From Kondoa malvinella (taxonomy: Eukaryota > Basidiomycota > Agaricostilbomycetes > Agaricostilbales > Kondoaceae): a stretch of DNA of 64,000 nucleotides. Below are positions 1 to 9,603 of this stretch, one piece after another (the stretch's first letter is position 1; each line of letters opens with the position of its first letter). Where the stretch lies: assembly GCA_039545315.1 (NCBI GenBank), contig BCIM01000016.1:1-64000 (forward strand). Reading direction: 5' to 3'. The translations under genes were made by a program, and so were the position numbers. The notes beneath the pieces are model-generated. The model saw only the letters and a program-made list of their open reading frames with translations. It was not told the DNA's origin and searched no databases.

Positions 1-258
1 AATTTGTGCCATTGCGAGTTGGTCCATCCTCTTCCATTTGGCGTGATCGGTCACAGCAGTAGAGGGAGCTGCTTTTGCACCGGATTCAGAGGATGCCTCG
101 ACCTTGCCAGGGAGATCATCGGTAGGTTGAATCACGTCGAAGAGGTTTTGAATGATAAGGATATCTTGTGTTTGAATAGACCAGTCCAAGTAGTTCTCGG
201 GAGTTAGCTTCTCGATTTGCTGGAACTTGAAAGTGACATAGTCATTCGATATCGCCAT
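1..258 (-). CDS. Copia-type retrotransposon Gag, N-terminal part (partial)
   Basis: The minus frame starts at ATG 258 and stays open to the window edge (86 codons). The N-terminus has the look of Ty1/copia Gag polyproteins (UBN2/DUF4219 type): 'KLTPENYLDWSIQTQDIL', then 'WKRMDQLAMAQI' about 70 residues in. Gag would form the virus-like particle that packages the element RNA. The call rests on this motif plus the primer-binding site and LTR end directly upstream at 438-449. The rest of the polyprotein lies outside the window, so intactness cannot be judged. No stop or frameshift is seen in this part. Confidence 0.8.
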   Translation of the reverse strand, partial: MAISNDYVTFKFQQIEKLTPENYLDWSIQTQDILIIQNLFDVIQPTDDLPGKVEASSESGAKAAPSTAVTDHAKWKRMDQLAMAQI

Positions 259-437
259 GGTGGGAAAGATGAAGATGGCGTGGCGAAATAGGATTTTTCA
301 CGAAGATGCGACAGCAACGGATAATCCGAGGTCAGTCTAGATGATGGTGATACGATAGGAGAAAACTCTATTGGAGAGCTGCTTGTTGTTGACAATTTGG
401 TAAGGCAAATTTTGTCGAAGTCAGAGGAGCTCTTCGA

Positions 438-448
438 GGCTCATAACC
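438..448 (-). other. Minus-strand primer-binding site (half initiator-tRNA type)
   Basis: Read on the minus strand, GGTTATGAGCC is complementary to the anticodon stem-loop of eukaryotic initiator tRNA-Met (GGCUCAUAACC). It abuts the presumed LTR end at 449. Priming by an internally cut half of tRNA-iMet is known for Drosophila copia and related elements. It lies about 180 nt upstream of the gag ATG, as expected for a leader. Confidence 0.65.
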
Positions 449-542
449 TGTTAGGATCTGAAAGAGCTTTCTCGTTATGAATTGTATATTGCATGTACAA
501 GATCCTAATCACCTGAAAGAGCTTTCCCGTTATGAATTGTAT
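449..542 (-). repeat. LTR 3' end with an internal 30-bp direct repeat
   Basis: The plus-strand sequence begins TGTTAGGATC at 449, giving the canonical CA-3' terminus of an LTR when read on the minus strand. A partial inverted copy (GATCCTAA) lies at 501-508. Two 30-bp direct copies containing GAAAGAGCTTT and GTTATGAATTGTAT sit at 458-487 and 513-542, with one mismatch and a period of 55. The outer LTR border was not found: no matching ...AACA end is obvious before 742, so the LTR may be truncated or its border diverged. Confidence 0.5.
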
Positions 543-742
543 GAGAAAGCGAATGACTTTGCCTTTGAAGTTTGCTGATACCATCCGATGACCCGACATT
601 GACCCGAATCCTTACGTGATCTTCTCTCTTCCCAACAGAACCTCCAAAGCAACTGCAAACAGGAGGTGGGTTTTTGAGCAAAATCCGAGACTCCATTTGT
701 AAGCCTTCATTTTGGGTTGATGTGCCCTTGGAGACGCAAGAG

Positions 743-2001
743 TCAATTGATCATCATGTTGGCTTTGTCAGCGCTCGCCACTTTGAAAGCGTCAGCGCTG
801 AGCTCGCCTGATGCCACCCGATTTTGTAAAGCAGCAATGTCCTGCAGTATTTGAGCTTGAACGCTGGTGAATTGCTTATGAAAGGCAGTGCAAGAAGATT
901 GGTGAACTGTCGTATGCCGGGCCAAATTGCTTGCAAACCAATCTGGAGATTTAATGCCGATGATCATTTGGTGAAGGCTGCGGACTGCATGTGAAGAAGC
1001 TTCAATGTGTTGCCAGTGCATGGTGTGCACTTTGTTCATTGCAGCGACCAGGGCGTCGTGCTTCTGAGTGACGAGTACCAGGGAAGAGCTCTTGTCATTT
1101 GGAGCAGAGAGAGTCCGCATTTGAGCTTCGATGCCATCAAGACGAGATTCGACATCAGAAGAATGACTGGCGCTGCGAGACTGTGCAGGAAAATTTCAGC
1201 GGCTGGCGAGGACAATACCGAATGGTCACTTACACTGCGCGATAATTTGCTGTCCATTGCTGCCACCGACTCTGACAACCCTTTGACCGCTGCTTCAAGC
1301 TTGCCGACCTTTGAACACGTGATCAGAAAATTTGCCACATATAAGTAACTGGAACATACCTTCAACTGTTCCCGCTTACTGTCTTCAAGCCTACTCTTGA
1401 CACCGAGCTCAACTGCATGCAGACGCTCTAAAACCGGCTTCACTTCTTGCAGACTTCGATCAAGATTCGTAACCTTTTGATCAACCTCCGAGCCCTTGAG
1501 CGCGACGTCCTTGATCTGTTCATCATGCCGATCCAACCGGGTGAGAAGCTTGGGAAGATGCTGGCCCTTCATCATGTTCAATTTGCCCCGAGCATCGTCT
1601 ACGAGATTGTTGGCATCGTCAATCCTGCCGTCCAGCCGCTCAACTTGGCTTTTGATAATGTTGGTAATTTGTTCAACAAGCTGATCGTCTAAGGGCGCAG
1701 GAAGAGAGGAAGAATGGGAAGGCAGAGGTTTGAAAGCAGATCTAGGGTCTTTCGTGAGGACTGGGGAAGGCGGCCCATTTGTTGATCGCTGAACGACAAC
1801 GCGAACCAGGTCGGCTGTGGTGCCGTGCTTGGTCTCGAATTCGGTACGCAAAGAGGTAAATTCGTTGTCGAACTTCTTCTGCCATGCGGCATCCCGCTCG
1901 TCCAGCAGCGACTTCACGACATCCAGACTGAGGCGATCCGGCGTCATAGAGCTCAAGCGGTCAGAGCAAGCACAATACGAGCTACCAGAGCTCAATGACA
2001 T
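743..2001 (-). CDS. Coiled-coil protein of unknown function
   Basis: Three exons give 384 aa: 2001-1360, 1308-1234 and 1180-743. The introns are 51 nt (1309-1359, donor GTATGT) and 53 nt (1181-1233, donor GTAAGT), and all phases agree. The N-terminal half is Ser-rich. From about residue 100 come long heptad-like helices ('DQLVEQITNIIKSQVERL', 'KVTNLDRSLQEVKPVLERL'), then a second helical region near the C-terminus. No catalytic motif was recognised. The start is uncertain: ATG 2001 follows a good acceptor (CCCAG), so upstream exons at 2278-2556 may belong to this gene. Its place next to a retrotransposon end and a gene-poor stretch suggests a lineage-specific gene. Confidence 0.55.
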
Positions 2002-2277
2002 TGCATTCCATAAATCCTGGGCCAGATAACAATTTTCAGTATGTAATCTTTTGAAAATCAAAGAAAATCAAACATTTTTGCATCGATCCATCCAACTCTT
2101 TTTGTCCATCCTCCACTGTGTGGCAGCTGTGCGAACACGTCAGTGAGCTCTGGTCGATCCGTTGTGTTGGTGCTGCTTACCCTGCCTGCACGAGGTCAAC
2201 TCCGCTTCTCGTAATGGGCCAGTCTGGGTCACAATAGAATACACATCTATGTTTTCTATGTGTCTACAAACCCTTAC

Positions 2278-2556
2278 CGAATCTAATGCACGCTGCTTGC
2301 GAGATTGCAGGGACTTTTCCTCATGAACGAGGTTCGCTCCAGCCAACACCGAGCTACGGTCTGTTAGAACGCCGTCAGGAAGCAAGCAAGACACTTACTT
2401 GCACACCATTCGCAAACGATCCTGGGCAATCTCAGAAGGTTCAGGCGAAAGCCTGACCGAACGTGAACGCCCATCGATAATGTCGTCCTGGCGCACGCGC
2501 TTATTAGACACTTGGGCCGGAATGGCTGTCAGCAACGACAAGCGATTTGCAATAGT
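2278..2556 (-). CDS. Orphan coding exons, unknown product
   Basis: Two exons fit together on the minus strand: about 2556-2399, reading toward 'SPEPSEIAQDRLRMVC', then 2353-2278, reading 'SVLAGANLVHEEKSLQSR'. They join across a 45-nt intron (2354-2398, donor GTAAGT, acceptor GTAG) with consistent phase. The second exon ends at a donor GTAAGG at 2277. No start codon is visible in frame within the first exon, so a further 5' exon is needed. These may be 5' exons of the coiled-coil gene below or a separate small gene. No family was recognised. Confidence 0.3.
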
Positions 2557-2599
2557 ATCCCGTACTGGTCATGTGAACGAAAGAATTGTGTGAGGGATT

Positions 2600-3954
2600 A
2601 GAAGATGTTTTTCAGTGAAGGTCGTCGTTGCGGAAGAGGAACGGATGGCTGCGAAGATGGTTTATATGCCCCGCCTGCCTAATATGGACTTGTGGTAGGC
2701 GTTATGATTTAGACTTGTGGTTTAAACCAAAATATAACAAAGGTTCAATCGTCGTGGGGCTCCTCATGCCAAGCTTTGCCGCGCTTTCCAAATTTGGCAT
2801 TGATAGGCATTCGTTCGGTGGCTAGAACACTAGGATTTAGCATATTGAAATTGGAACTACAGGGATCTTTACATGTCTAAATTGACCCTGCCCATGCTTT
2901 TACGCGAGTAGGTTTGCTTGCCTTGAGAACAGGTCTACTGTGCCTAATCCATGAGATCCCGCCGTCAATCTCCGCTTGTTTGCCGCTCGTTTTCAAGCTA
3001 GTGAGCGCTCTCGGTAAAAGCGGGCAAAACGGCTTATCCACCGTTTTGGTTGTGGGCGACTCGCCATTTTGTCGAAATGTCAAAGATGCTTCATATTTGC
3101 GTGTGGCTATTGGCTAAATCGAGCGTGCGGGCGAAAAGTAGAAGAGATGTTGACCTTGAAAAGGTGAGGTTGCAACAACCGAGACAAAAGCTTGCAAAGC
3201 ATGCGCAGAACACGAGCATACCCAGCTCAATGGCCTTCGGAAATTGATATGAAGGCTTGTCTCTGCAGTCGACTCGATCCATGTAGTTCCGTCGGACACA
3301 TAGTCCACGGGTCCAAGACCGTACGAGTAGGACATGCAGAATAAAATGTTGCTTCTGGTGAATTGTGGGCGACAAAGTGGCAAGATACAATTTGCTTTGA
3401 GAGGCTGTGAGCTCTGACTTCGACATTCTGACGTGTAGAGCTGACACTAATGAAGCATAGAAAAGACATCGTCAAGCCACGTTGTACCAAGAGAACAATT
3501 ATTCGCAAGCTGCGCAAAACCGATGGCCCCACCACGATTTTATGCCCACCACGATTTTATGCCCACCACGATTTTATGCCTTACCTTGCGTCACTACTTC
3601 CATAAGCAGCTGTATTAAGAGCAGGGGAAAGTGGGAAGGACGGTTTACAAAGTGTTGAGAACGGATGGATGGTTTGCGGCTGTTTGCGGACAAAGGAAGT
3701 TCGATCGAAAGAATGTCGATCTTGACTGTCCTGCTTGGCTTGCGGTCCTGGCTCGTTGTTGCGCATGGCCTCGGCTGCAGCCCATATTGAAGTCTTGTCG
3801 ATCCTGCCTGCGTTTGGCTGTCTCATGCGCCACAGGTGGCCTCAACCTTGCCACAAAATGGCATGCATTATGTGTCGTAATGCTAGACACCTCGATAACA
3901 GAACAGACGATACATGGATCTTGGTACACGATAAAAGAATGGCCAAATTACATC
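2600..3954. other. Gene-poor stretch
   Basis: No gene of recognisable family is seen between the orphan exons and the thiolase stop. Short open frames exist on both strands, for example minus 3114-3383 with 'GLGPVDYVSDGTTW', but none has convincing splicing or a homologue known to me. The stretch contains the 17-bp tandem repeat at 3528-3580. The last part (about 3600-3954) is the 3' flank of the thiolase gene. Confidence 0.5.
3528..3580. repeat. Three tandem copies of a 17-bp unit
   Basis: The unit CCACCACGATTTTATGC is repeated three times without interruption at a period of 17. The ACCACG anchors fall at 3531, 3548 and 3565. It is a minisatellite-like repeat in non-coding DNA. Confidence 0.9.
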
Positions 3955-5724
3955 TTACAGCTGCTCATTGACGAAAATACCAGCAGCACCTGAGAGAAGC
4001 ATTTGCATTAGCTTGCATTCATAGCAGGAGGAGATACGAGCTATCCACCTTGTCCCAGACCAATGCACATCGACGTGACTAGAATGCGCTGCTTACGCTT
4101 TTTCATCTCCGCAAGACCGGTAGCTATCTGTCGAGCGCCGGTGCAACCTAGGGGATGACCAAGAGCAATCGCACCACCGTTTACATTGACTGTTAATATG
4201 CTCAGCCAAATCAAAATGGTATGATTAGAAAAGGCTGACCAATTTCATGATCTAGCTGCAAAGTCTTGATACAGTAGCAAAGCATGGAAGCAAAGGCTTC
4301 GTTGATCTATTGCCCACGTCAACATCATTCGCCAGCGGCGAGCCTGGACGTACCTCGAAAAGGTCGACATCCTTAATGGTTATGCCAGCTTGAGCAAGCG
4401 CTTGCGGAATAGCGTAGACTGGGCCAATACCCTGTCGAGCCTCGTCAGAACAGGCGAATAACAAAGAAGGCGCGCAAGTACCATGATCCCTGTTTACGCT
4501 TTTAAGCAAGTGAACAATGTACTACGCAAATGAAAGCTTACGTGGTGCAAGACCACATACTGCAGTAGTGATATACTTGGCCATGATAGTGAGACCAAGC
4601 TCATTCGCCCTCTTCCTGGACATCATCAAGACTGCAGCACCGCCGTCGGTGATTTGACTGTATCGCCGGATCAGCCTGGGCATGGCAAAAGCAAGATAAA
4701 GCAGACCTAGCATTACCACCAGTAGTCTGACTAGGCGGCCACTGAGGGAAGGCTTGTCTGATTTTACCCAACTTCTCCGCCGTGCTCTCCGCTCGCACAC
4801 CATCATCCTTGGCAACAACGACCTTGACGCGTTGGCCGTTCTTGTCCTTTGTCCACGCATTGATGGGTACAATCTCGTCATCGAAACGACCGGTAGCTTG
4901 AGCGCGAGCAGCCCGTTGATGAGATCGAGCAGCAGCTTCGTCCATTTCTTCTCTTGTGATCTTGAAATCACCAGCGACGTTCTCACTGTGCAGAAGACCA
5001 GACCCTATTAGCGAAAGAACGATGGAACCACAAGCTAACGCACGAAGTCCAACCCATTGACATTTGGCAATCTCTCGCCTGAGGATGCGCAGCAATCTCA
5101 TCCGCCATACTTGGAGACCCGTCGTCTTTGACGTAAGACATGCTCTCCACACCAATAGCTAGACCAATGTCTGTCTGACCGCATCTGATTTGGTTTGCGA
5201 TAGCTGTCGTTGACATGAGACCGGAAGAGCCTGCGTAATCTGTCAGACAAGACTAGAGCTATAGAGGAGAGCATACAGAAGCGGTTGATGGTCTGTACAC
5301 CGGTAGTTTCAGGAAATCCAGCAGCCAAAGCACCCGCTCGAGCTGTGCATTCATGAGCTTTGACGATACAGCATGACACAGCACATACCCATGTATCCAT
5401 TCCCTGGAGTTAGGACATTGCCTACGCAGATATCATTGACGAGTTTCGCATCAATGCCCATCTTCTTGATGGCTGCCCGGTAAGTCTCGAGCATGAGTTC
5501 ATCATCCCTGTTCTTCTATCAGCGTGCTTATAGGGCTCGTACGTAAAGGGCTGGACTAACCTCATATCTTTGAAAGCACCCTTCCAGGCTTTGCCTAGAG
5601 GCGTACGGATAGCCATAGTGATGACTACATCGTCTGGAGACTGAGCCGTCAATGCAGCGACCGGATCTCCAATAATGCTGGCTTTGAGATGGGAAGCGAT
5701 TTGGTTGACTCTGCTGGCTGCCAT
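3955..5724 (-). CDS. POT1: Peroxisomal 3-ketoacyl-CoA thiolase (acetyl-CoA acyltransferase)
   Basis: Cleaves 3-ketoacyl-CoA to acetyl-CoA plus a shortened acyl-CoA, the last step of peroxisomal beta-oxidation. The N-terminus carries a PTS2 import signal at residues 5-13 (RVNQIASHL, pattern R-V-x5-H-L). The nucleophilic Cys is in 'FCSSGLMS', its codon split by an intron. 'NEAFAS', 'GHPLGCTGA' and '[11 protein letters not shown]' supply the other thiolase motifs. About ten exons: 5724-5561, 5507-5389, 5342-5277, 5230-5044, 4985-4707, 4657-about 4542, about 4431-4354, 4306-4240, 4189-4049, 3989-3955. The exon 6/7 junction is unresolved: donor 4541 keeps 'CGLAP' but breaks phase with acceptor 4432, while donor 4560 keeps phase but drops about seven conserved residues. 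All other junctions agree in phase. Confidence 0.92.
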
Positions 5725-6154
5725 TGCTTGTTGGTAGAGAATGGTGGTAGTACTTGAGGTGACAAAGACGCAGCGGGAAGAGAAAAGGTCGCTTTCTTGA
5801 AATAAGCGAGGCTATTTATTTAGCCCCGCGTCGAAAGGGGTCGCGTCAAGGGCTGTCTAAACAGTATACAATAATTGTCGGCAGGTCAGTAGCCGATCCC
5901 AAGGACTGCCCGTAACCGCCGAGAAAAACGCAAAAGTCAGGTCAAGATATCTTTGTACATAGAGCTTTGCCATTGCAAGATGCTTATACTTCCACACTCC
6001 TGCCTCCGCGCAGTACCTCGATAGTACCTACAGCTGCTGACCAAGACTACCCTGCTTGCTCTTCCTAAGGAGTTGCCGAGGTATTGAAGCGAGACTAAAG
6101 TGACGAGGGCGGAAGTAGGCCGTGAGAGCAGCATTGATCGACTTCCTGGTGCCA
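5725..6154. promoter_or_regulatory. Thiolase promoter region
   Basis: This 430-bp gap lies between the thiolase start and the ARPC3 stop, both minus-strand genes. It contains an A/T block inside a short hairpin (GGCTA-TTTATT-TAGCC near 5810-5827), followed by CCCC-N9-GGGG at 5824-5840, an arrangement reminiscent of paired binding sites. No experimentally known element can be assigned. No gene was seen. Confidence 0.3.
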
Positions 6155-6880
6155 TCAAGCGCCAAGAGACTTGTTCATGAACCTTCGTTTCTGTGCGGCA
6201 GGGAATGCCATTAAGCAAGGTGTATGCCTAAGGAAGACTGTGACATACCTGGAACGACATCCACCACTTGCTCGGCTTTCCATCTGCTCCATAGACTGAC
6301 TGCACTAGTCTAGCTGCACACTCTTGTCTCAGTTGCGTCAGGTATTGCCTCATCAGATCTGTACATGGAAGACACCGATGATCAGCACAACGCTGAAGTC
6401 CAGTATCGCCAACGCACCTGAATCCATCCTGTTCCCAGCCTTCTCATACATCTGGTTGATGGGAAACCCAGGTTCACCAGGGAGCGCAAAGTTATCGACC
6501 GCATGACTTTGCAACTGCTTGCCCGCTTCTGAAGTAGTCCAATTCGGGTGTGTCGAGATCCGAGTCAGACAATCAGAGATGAAGAGAATAAGATAGACGA
6601 GAACGCGGTCTGCTGCGCCGTAGATCTCAAAGTTTCGGAAGAGCGAGTTGGCGCGGAAGAGGGTAAGGGATTCGTCCACTATGTCTGGAATGGATGGATC
6701 TGGGTTATCTGTGCGTGGACAAATTGCATCAGCATGTGCAGCATGCTGCAGCGTATTCGGACACGCACCTGGTTGAGGAGCTGGACCGCGGACTTTGGTC
6801 TTGAGCGGGAGAACAGCGAGATTGCCTACTTGGCGATATTGGAGCGCTGCTTCATTCTGTGCAGAGTGATAGGCTGGCAT
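6155..6880 (-). CDS. ARPC3: Arp2/3 complex subunit 3 (p21-Arc)
   Basis: Subunit of the seven-member Arp2/3 complex that nucleates branched actin filaments at cortical patches. The conserved start 'MPAYHS' fixes ATG 6880. Further family blocks are 'GPAPQP', '[18 protein letters not shown]', '[10 protein letters not shown]', 'KPSKWWMSF' and the terminal '[11 protein letters not shown]'. Four exons (6880-6769, 6708-6418, 6358-6249, 6190-6155) with three introns of 58-60 nt give 182 aa, close to the usual 175-180. The start lies 73 bp from the divergent NIP30-type gene, so the two probably share a promoter. Confidence 0.95.
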
Positions 6881-6953
6881 TGGCGATTGTCTGGAGAGGC
6901 GCCCTTCGCTGTGTCAAGACAAGCAACGTCACCAAACTCGCAGCACGTCAACC

Positions 6954-7949
6954 ATGTCGGATAGCGTAGTCTCTCGCTTTGTGAGGTAGCGTACTGGCTC
7001 ATTAGTACTCTGTATCGTGTCTCATCCTGTCTTGTAGCGAGAAGTCCATCGAAGAAGGTTCGTTGCCATTCAAGGGCTATTACGCTCTCACTCTTCCATG
7101 TTTCTGTTTCTCATTCTCTATATCTGTCCTCTTCACTTCTCTACAGCTAAAACAAAGAGGGACGAAGAATTCAAAGTGCTTTTGCCTTTCCGTGCTGTCC
7201 TCTTCTGTTTGTTGACTTCTCGTATGTAAGGCAGCCTACGCTCGGATAGGTCAGGTAGGCACGAGGTCCTGCTGTGCTGCATGGCGGCTAATTGGACCTT
7301 CTTGCCTACAGGAAGTACCAAAGCAAGATGACACACCGTATGATCCTCGCTCGTTGTATGAGCGATTGCAAGAAAACAAGGTACTCTTCACTTCTATCGT
7401 TTCATCTCTCCGCTGACAGTCACGCAGGACAAGAAGCAGGAAGAGTTCGACGAAAAGATAAAGTTCAGTCAGTCCTAACCCTCTCTTACCTGTATCAAGC
7501 TGACGTCTACCAATCAGAAAACCAGTTCCGCGGTCTAGATGAAGACGAGTCCTACTACCTTGATTCCGTTCTCGAAGGCAAACGAGCAGAAGAAAAGACC
7601 CGCCAAGCAGAAATAGATGATGAACTGGCAGCATTTCGAGAGTGCGTTTGACTATCTCCTTACCTCTTGCGAGCTAATGGGACGTGGTCCAATGTACAGG
7701 AGACAAATGGCAGCTAAAGCGACTGAACCAGCTCATTCTCCTCCTTTACCTGCCGCTTCTGCTGCTGCTAGTCCGCCAATACCTGCACCGATAAGTAAGA
7801 AGAAGAAGAAACAAAAGACTTTACCTGGTGTTGTAGTGAGGAAAGCTTCCGTTGGCGAAAATGAGAAAGAGGGTGTTAAGCGGAAGGCGGGTGACGACAA
7901 AAAGGATGATGCTGAGGGAAGTCCGAAGAAAGCCAAGGTTGACTCTTGA
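6954..7949 (+). CDS. NIP30/FAM192A-family nuclear protein
   Basis: The Nefa/NIP30 N-terminal domain is recognisable: 'SVVSRFV', 'TPYDPRSLYERLQENK', 'DKKQEEFDEKIKF' and 'FRGLDEDESYYLD'. The human member FAM192A/PSME3IP1 binds the proteasome activator PA28-gamma; whether fungi use it that way is unknown. Eight exons, several tiny (32, 20, 29, 24, 69 and 40 nt), at 6954-6985, 7038-7057, 7147-7175, 7231-7254, 7312-7380, 7428-7467, 7518-7641 and 7700-7949, sum to 195 aa with consistent phase. The tail is Ala/Pro-rich then Lys-rich ('KKKKKQK', 'KRKAGDDKK'), indicating nuclear import. The acceptor before exon 4 is a weak AAG. Confidence 0.85.
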
Positions 7950-8211
7950 AATGGGATTTTGACGGCTGAGTTGCTCGCTGAGCATGTTGCTGGCCAGCCG
8001 AAGCGAATGTGAGTAGATTGACAGGGACTTGTACGGAGTTGTATTGATGCATGAGAATTTGTTTACAGGACTGTACAATACTAGTGATTACGGATTGACG
8101 GATGAGAATCCCCTCCGAGATGGAAAACAATAATGCACGATGAGCAGTAAGCGGCGATTGACCAATAACGATCATTGCATTTTGTATCTACATTTCCTAT
8201 CGATGCATAGT

Positions 8212-9461
8212 CTAAGCCTTGAGGTATTTAGCGTGGAACTTGATGTGCTCAGGTCCAAACTAGACTCGCACATCAGACTAGACCTCTGTTGGTAGATGGA
8301 ACTTACAGTCTGGATGAACCAATAACTGTGGTCAAAGCCTGTACAGATGAAAGAAGCTCGATCAGACATATCTGATGCGGCAACAATTCTCGTACCTTCT
8401 TGCGAGCGAACAGTAACGTTCTTGTAGCCCTTTTCTTTGACGACAGCATCAAAGTTCTCAGGCAACAGCTGTCCATCCTTGTAAAAGTTATCACCAGTAC
8501 CCTGTGCATCTTGTTCGTCACAAATCGCGAAAGACCAAAGAAATCACGCACGTAATCAATAAAAATGTCCAATTGTCTGGACTTGTCCAAACCCTTGAGC
8601 AACTCGGTCGCATCTCTTCCTTTACCCTCTTCAACACCTCCTTTGAGATACCCATCATCCCCGTTCGGTCCGCTGAAAGCTTTCTTTCCCCATGGGCATT
8701 GAATTGGGTTCAAAATAGGGGCAAAAGCGGATGAGGATTTGTAGAGTTCTGGGTAGAGCATGTAGAGGGTTACAGCTCCGTGACCGCCCTGTGAGCACGT
8801 AGTGGACATAGTGAGCCTGAGTAAGGCAGACATGTCGTACTACTGACCATTGAGTGACCGAAGATGGATGCGTTCTTGGTGTCCTGTAGGAAGGGAAAGC
8901 GCTAAGTGACCTTCGGCGCTTTTAAGCTCATCGCGGCCTACCAGAGGAAGACCAGTCTCTTGCAGCATGCCAGGCAGTTCCTGAGTGATGAACTTGTCCC
9001 TGTACGTAGTATGGTCTTCAGCTGCAGAAGCAGCGAGAGGACCTGGACGTACATGTTGTAATGCTTCTCCCATTTAGGGTGAGTAGCATTCAAGTAGAAT
9101 CCAGCTGCGCTCCCAAAGTCATAGGCATCATCTTCGTTCTCAATCTTTGCGCCTCGAGGAGAAGTGTCAGGGAAGACGAGTGCAATGCCTGTACAATATC
9201 AGCACGATAGTATAGCCTGACAAGATGGCGCTCACCTTGCTCAGCAGCATCACGCAAGAAGCCGCCCTTTTGAGCTCCAGTGTCTGGGGTGCAAGTCAAG
9301 CCCGCAAGGTAGTACAGCACAGGGAATTTGGCTGATCCAGCATTCGTCTTGGGCACAAACACGTTGAAGGTAGTCTCTAGCCCGCCTAGTGCTTTCGAAG
9401 TAGCTTTAAACCCGTGAATGGCGCCTGACCATGCTTGGTTCTTGGATGTTTGCTCAACCAT
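8212..9461 (-). CDS. S-formylglutathione hydrolase (esterase D family)
   Basis: Hydrolyses S-formylglutathione to formate and glutathione in cytosolic formaldehyde detoxification. Alpha/beta-hydrolase motifs are clear: '[11 protein letters not shown]' near the N-terminus, nucleophile Ser in 'GHSMGGHGA', and the catalytic His in '[10 protein letters not shown]'. Eight exons (9461-9236, 9188-9053, 8999-8942, 8883-8848, 8788-8552, 8501-8396, 8338-8307, 8259-8212) give 292 aa, normal for the family. Donors are canonical (GTGAGC, GTACGT, GTAGGC, GTCAGT, GTGCGT). The start ATG 9461 lies 142 bp from the divergent PUS3 gene. Confidence 0.94.
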
Positions 9462-9603
9462 TTTGAGAATTGCTTGCAGAATGACTGTCTTGACTGTCTA
9501 GAGACAAGCTAGAGAGGGAGAGCGGAACGGCCTTAGCGGCGGATAGGATGAGCCGCTCGCCATCATGTGGCAATTTTGCATGAACGCGTTTTGAGAGAAG
9601 CGA

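Noticed and set aside
505..696. Minus-strand open frame in the LTR region
   Set aside because: It overlaps the direct repeats and lacks any recognisable domain. It is probably chance.
2735..2760. B-box-like GGTTCAATCG suggesting a tRNA
   Set aside because: No matching A-box, cloverleaf or terminator was found at the right distance.
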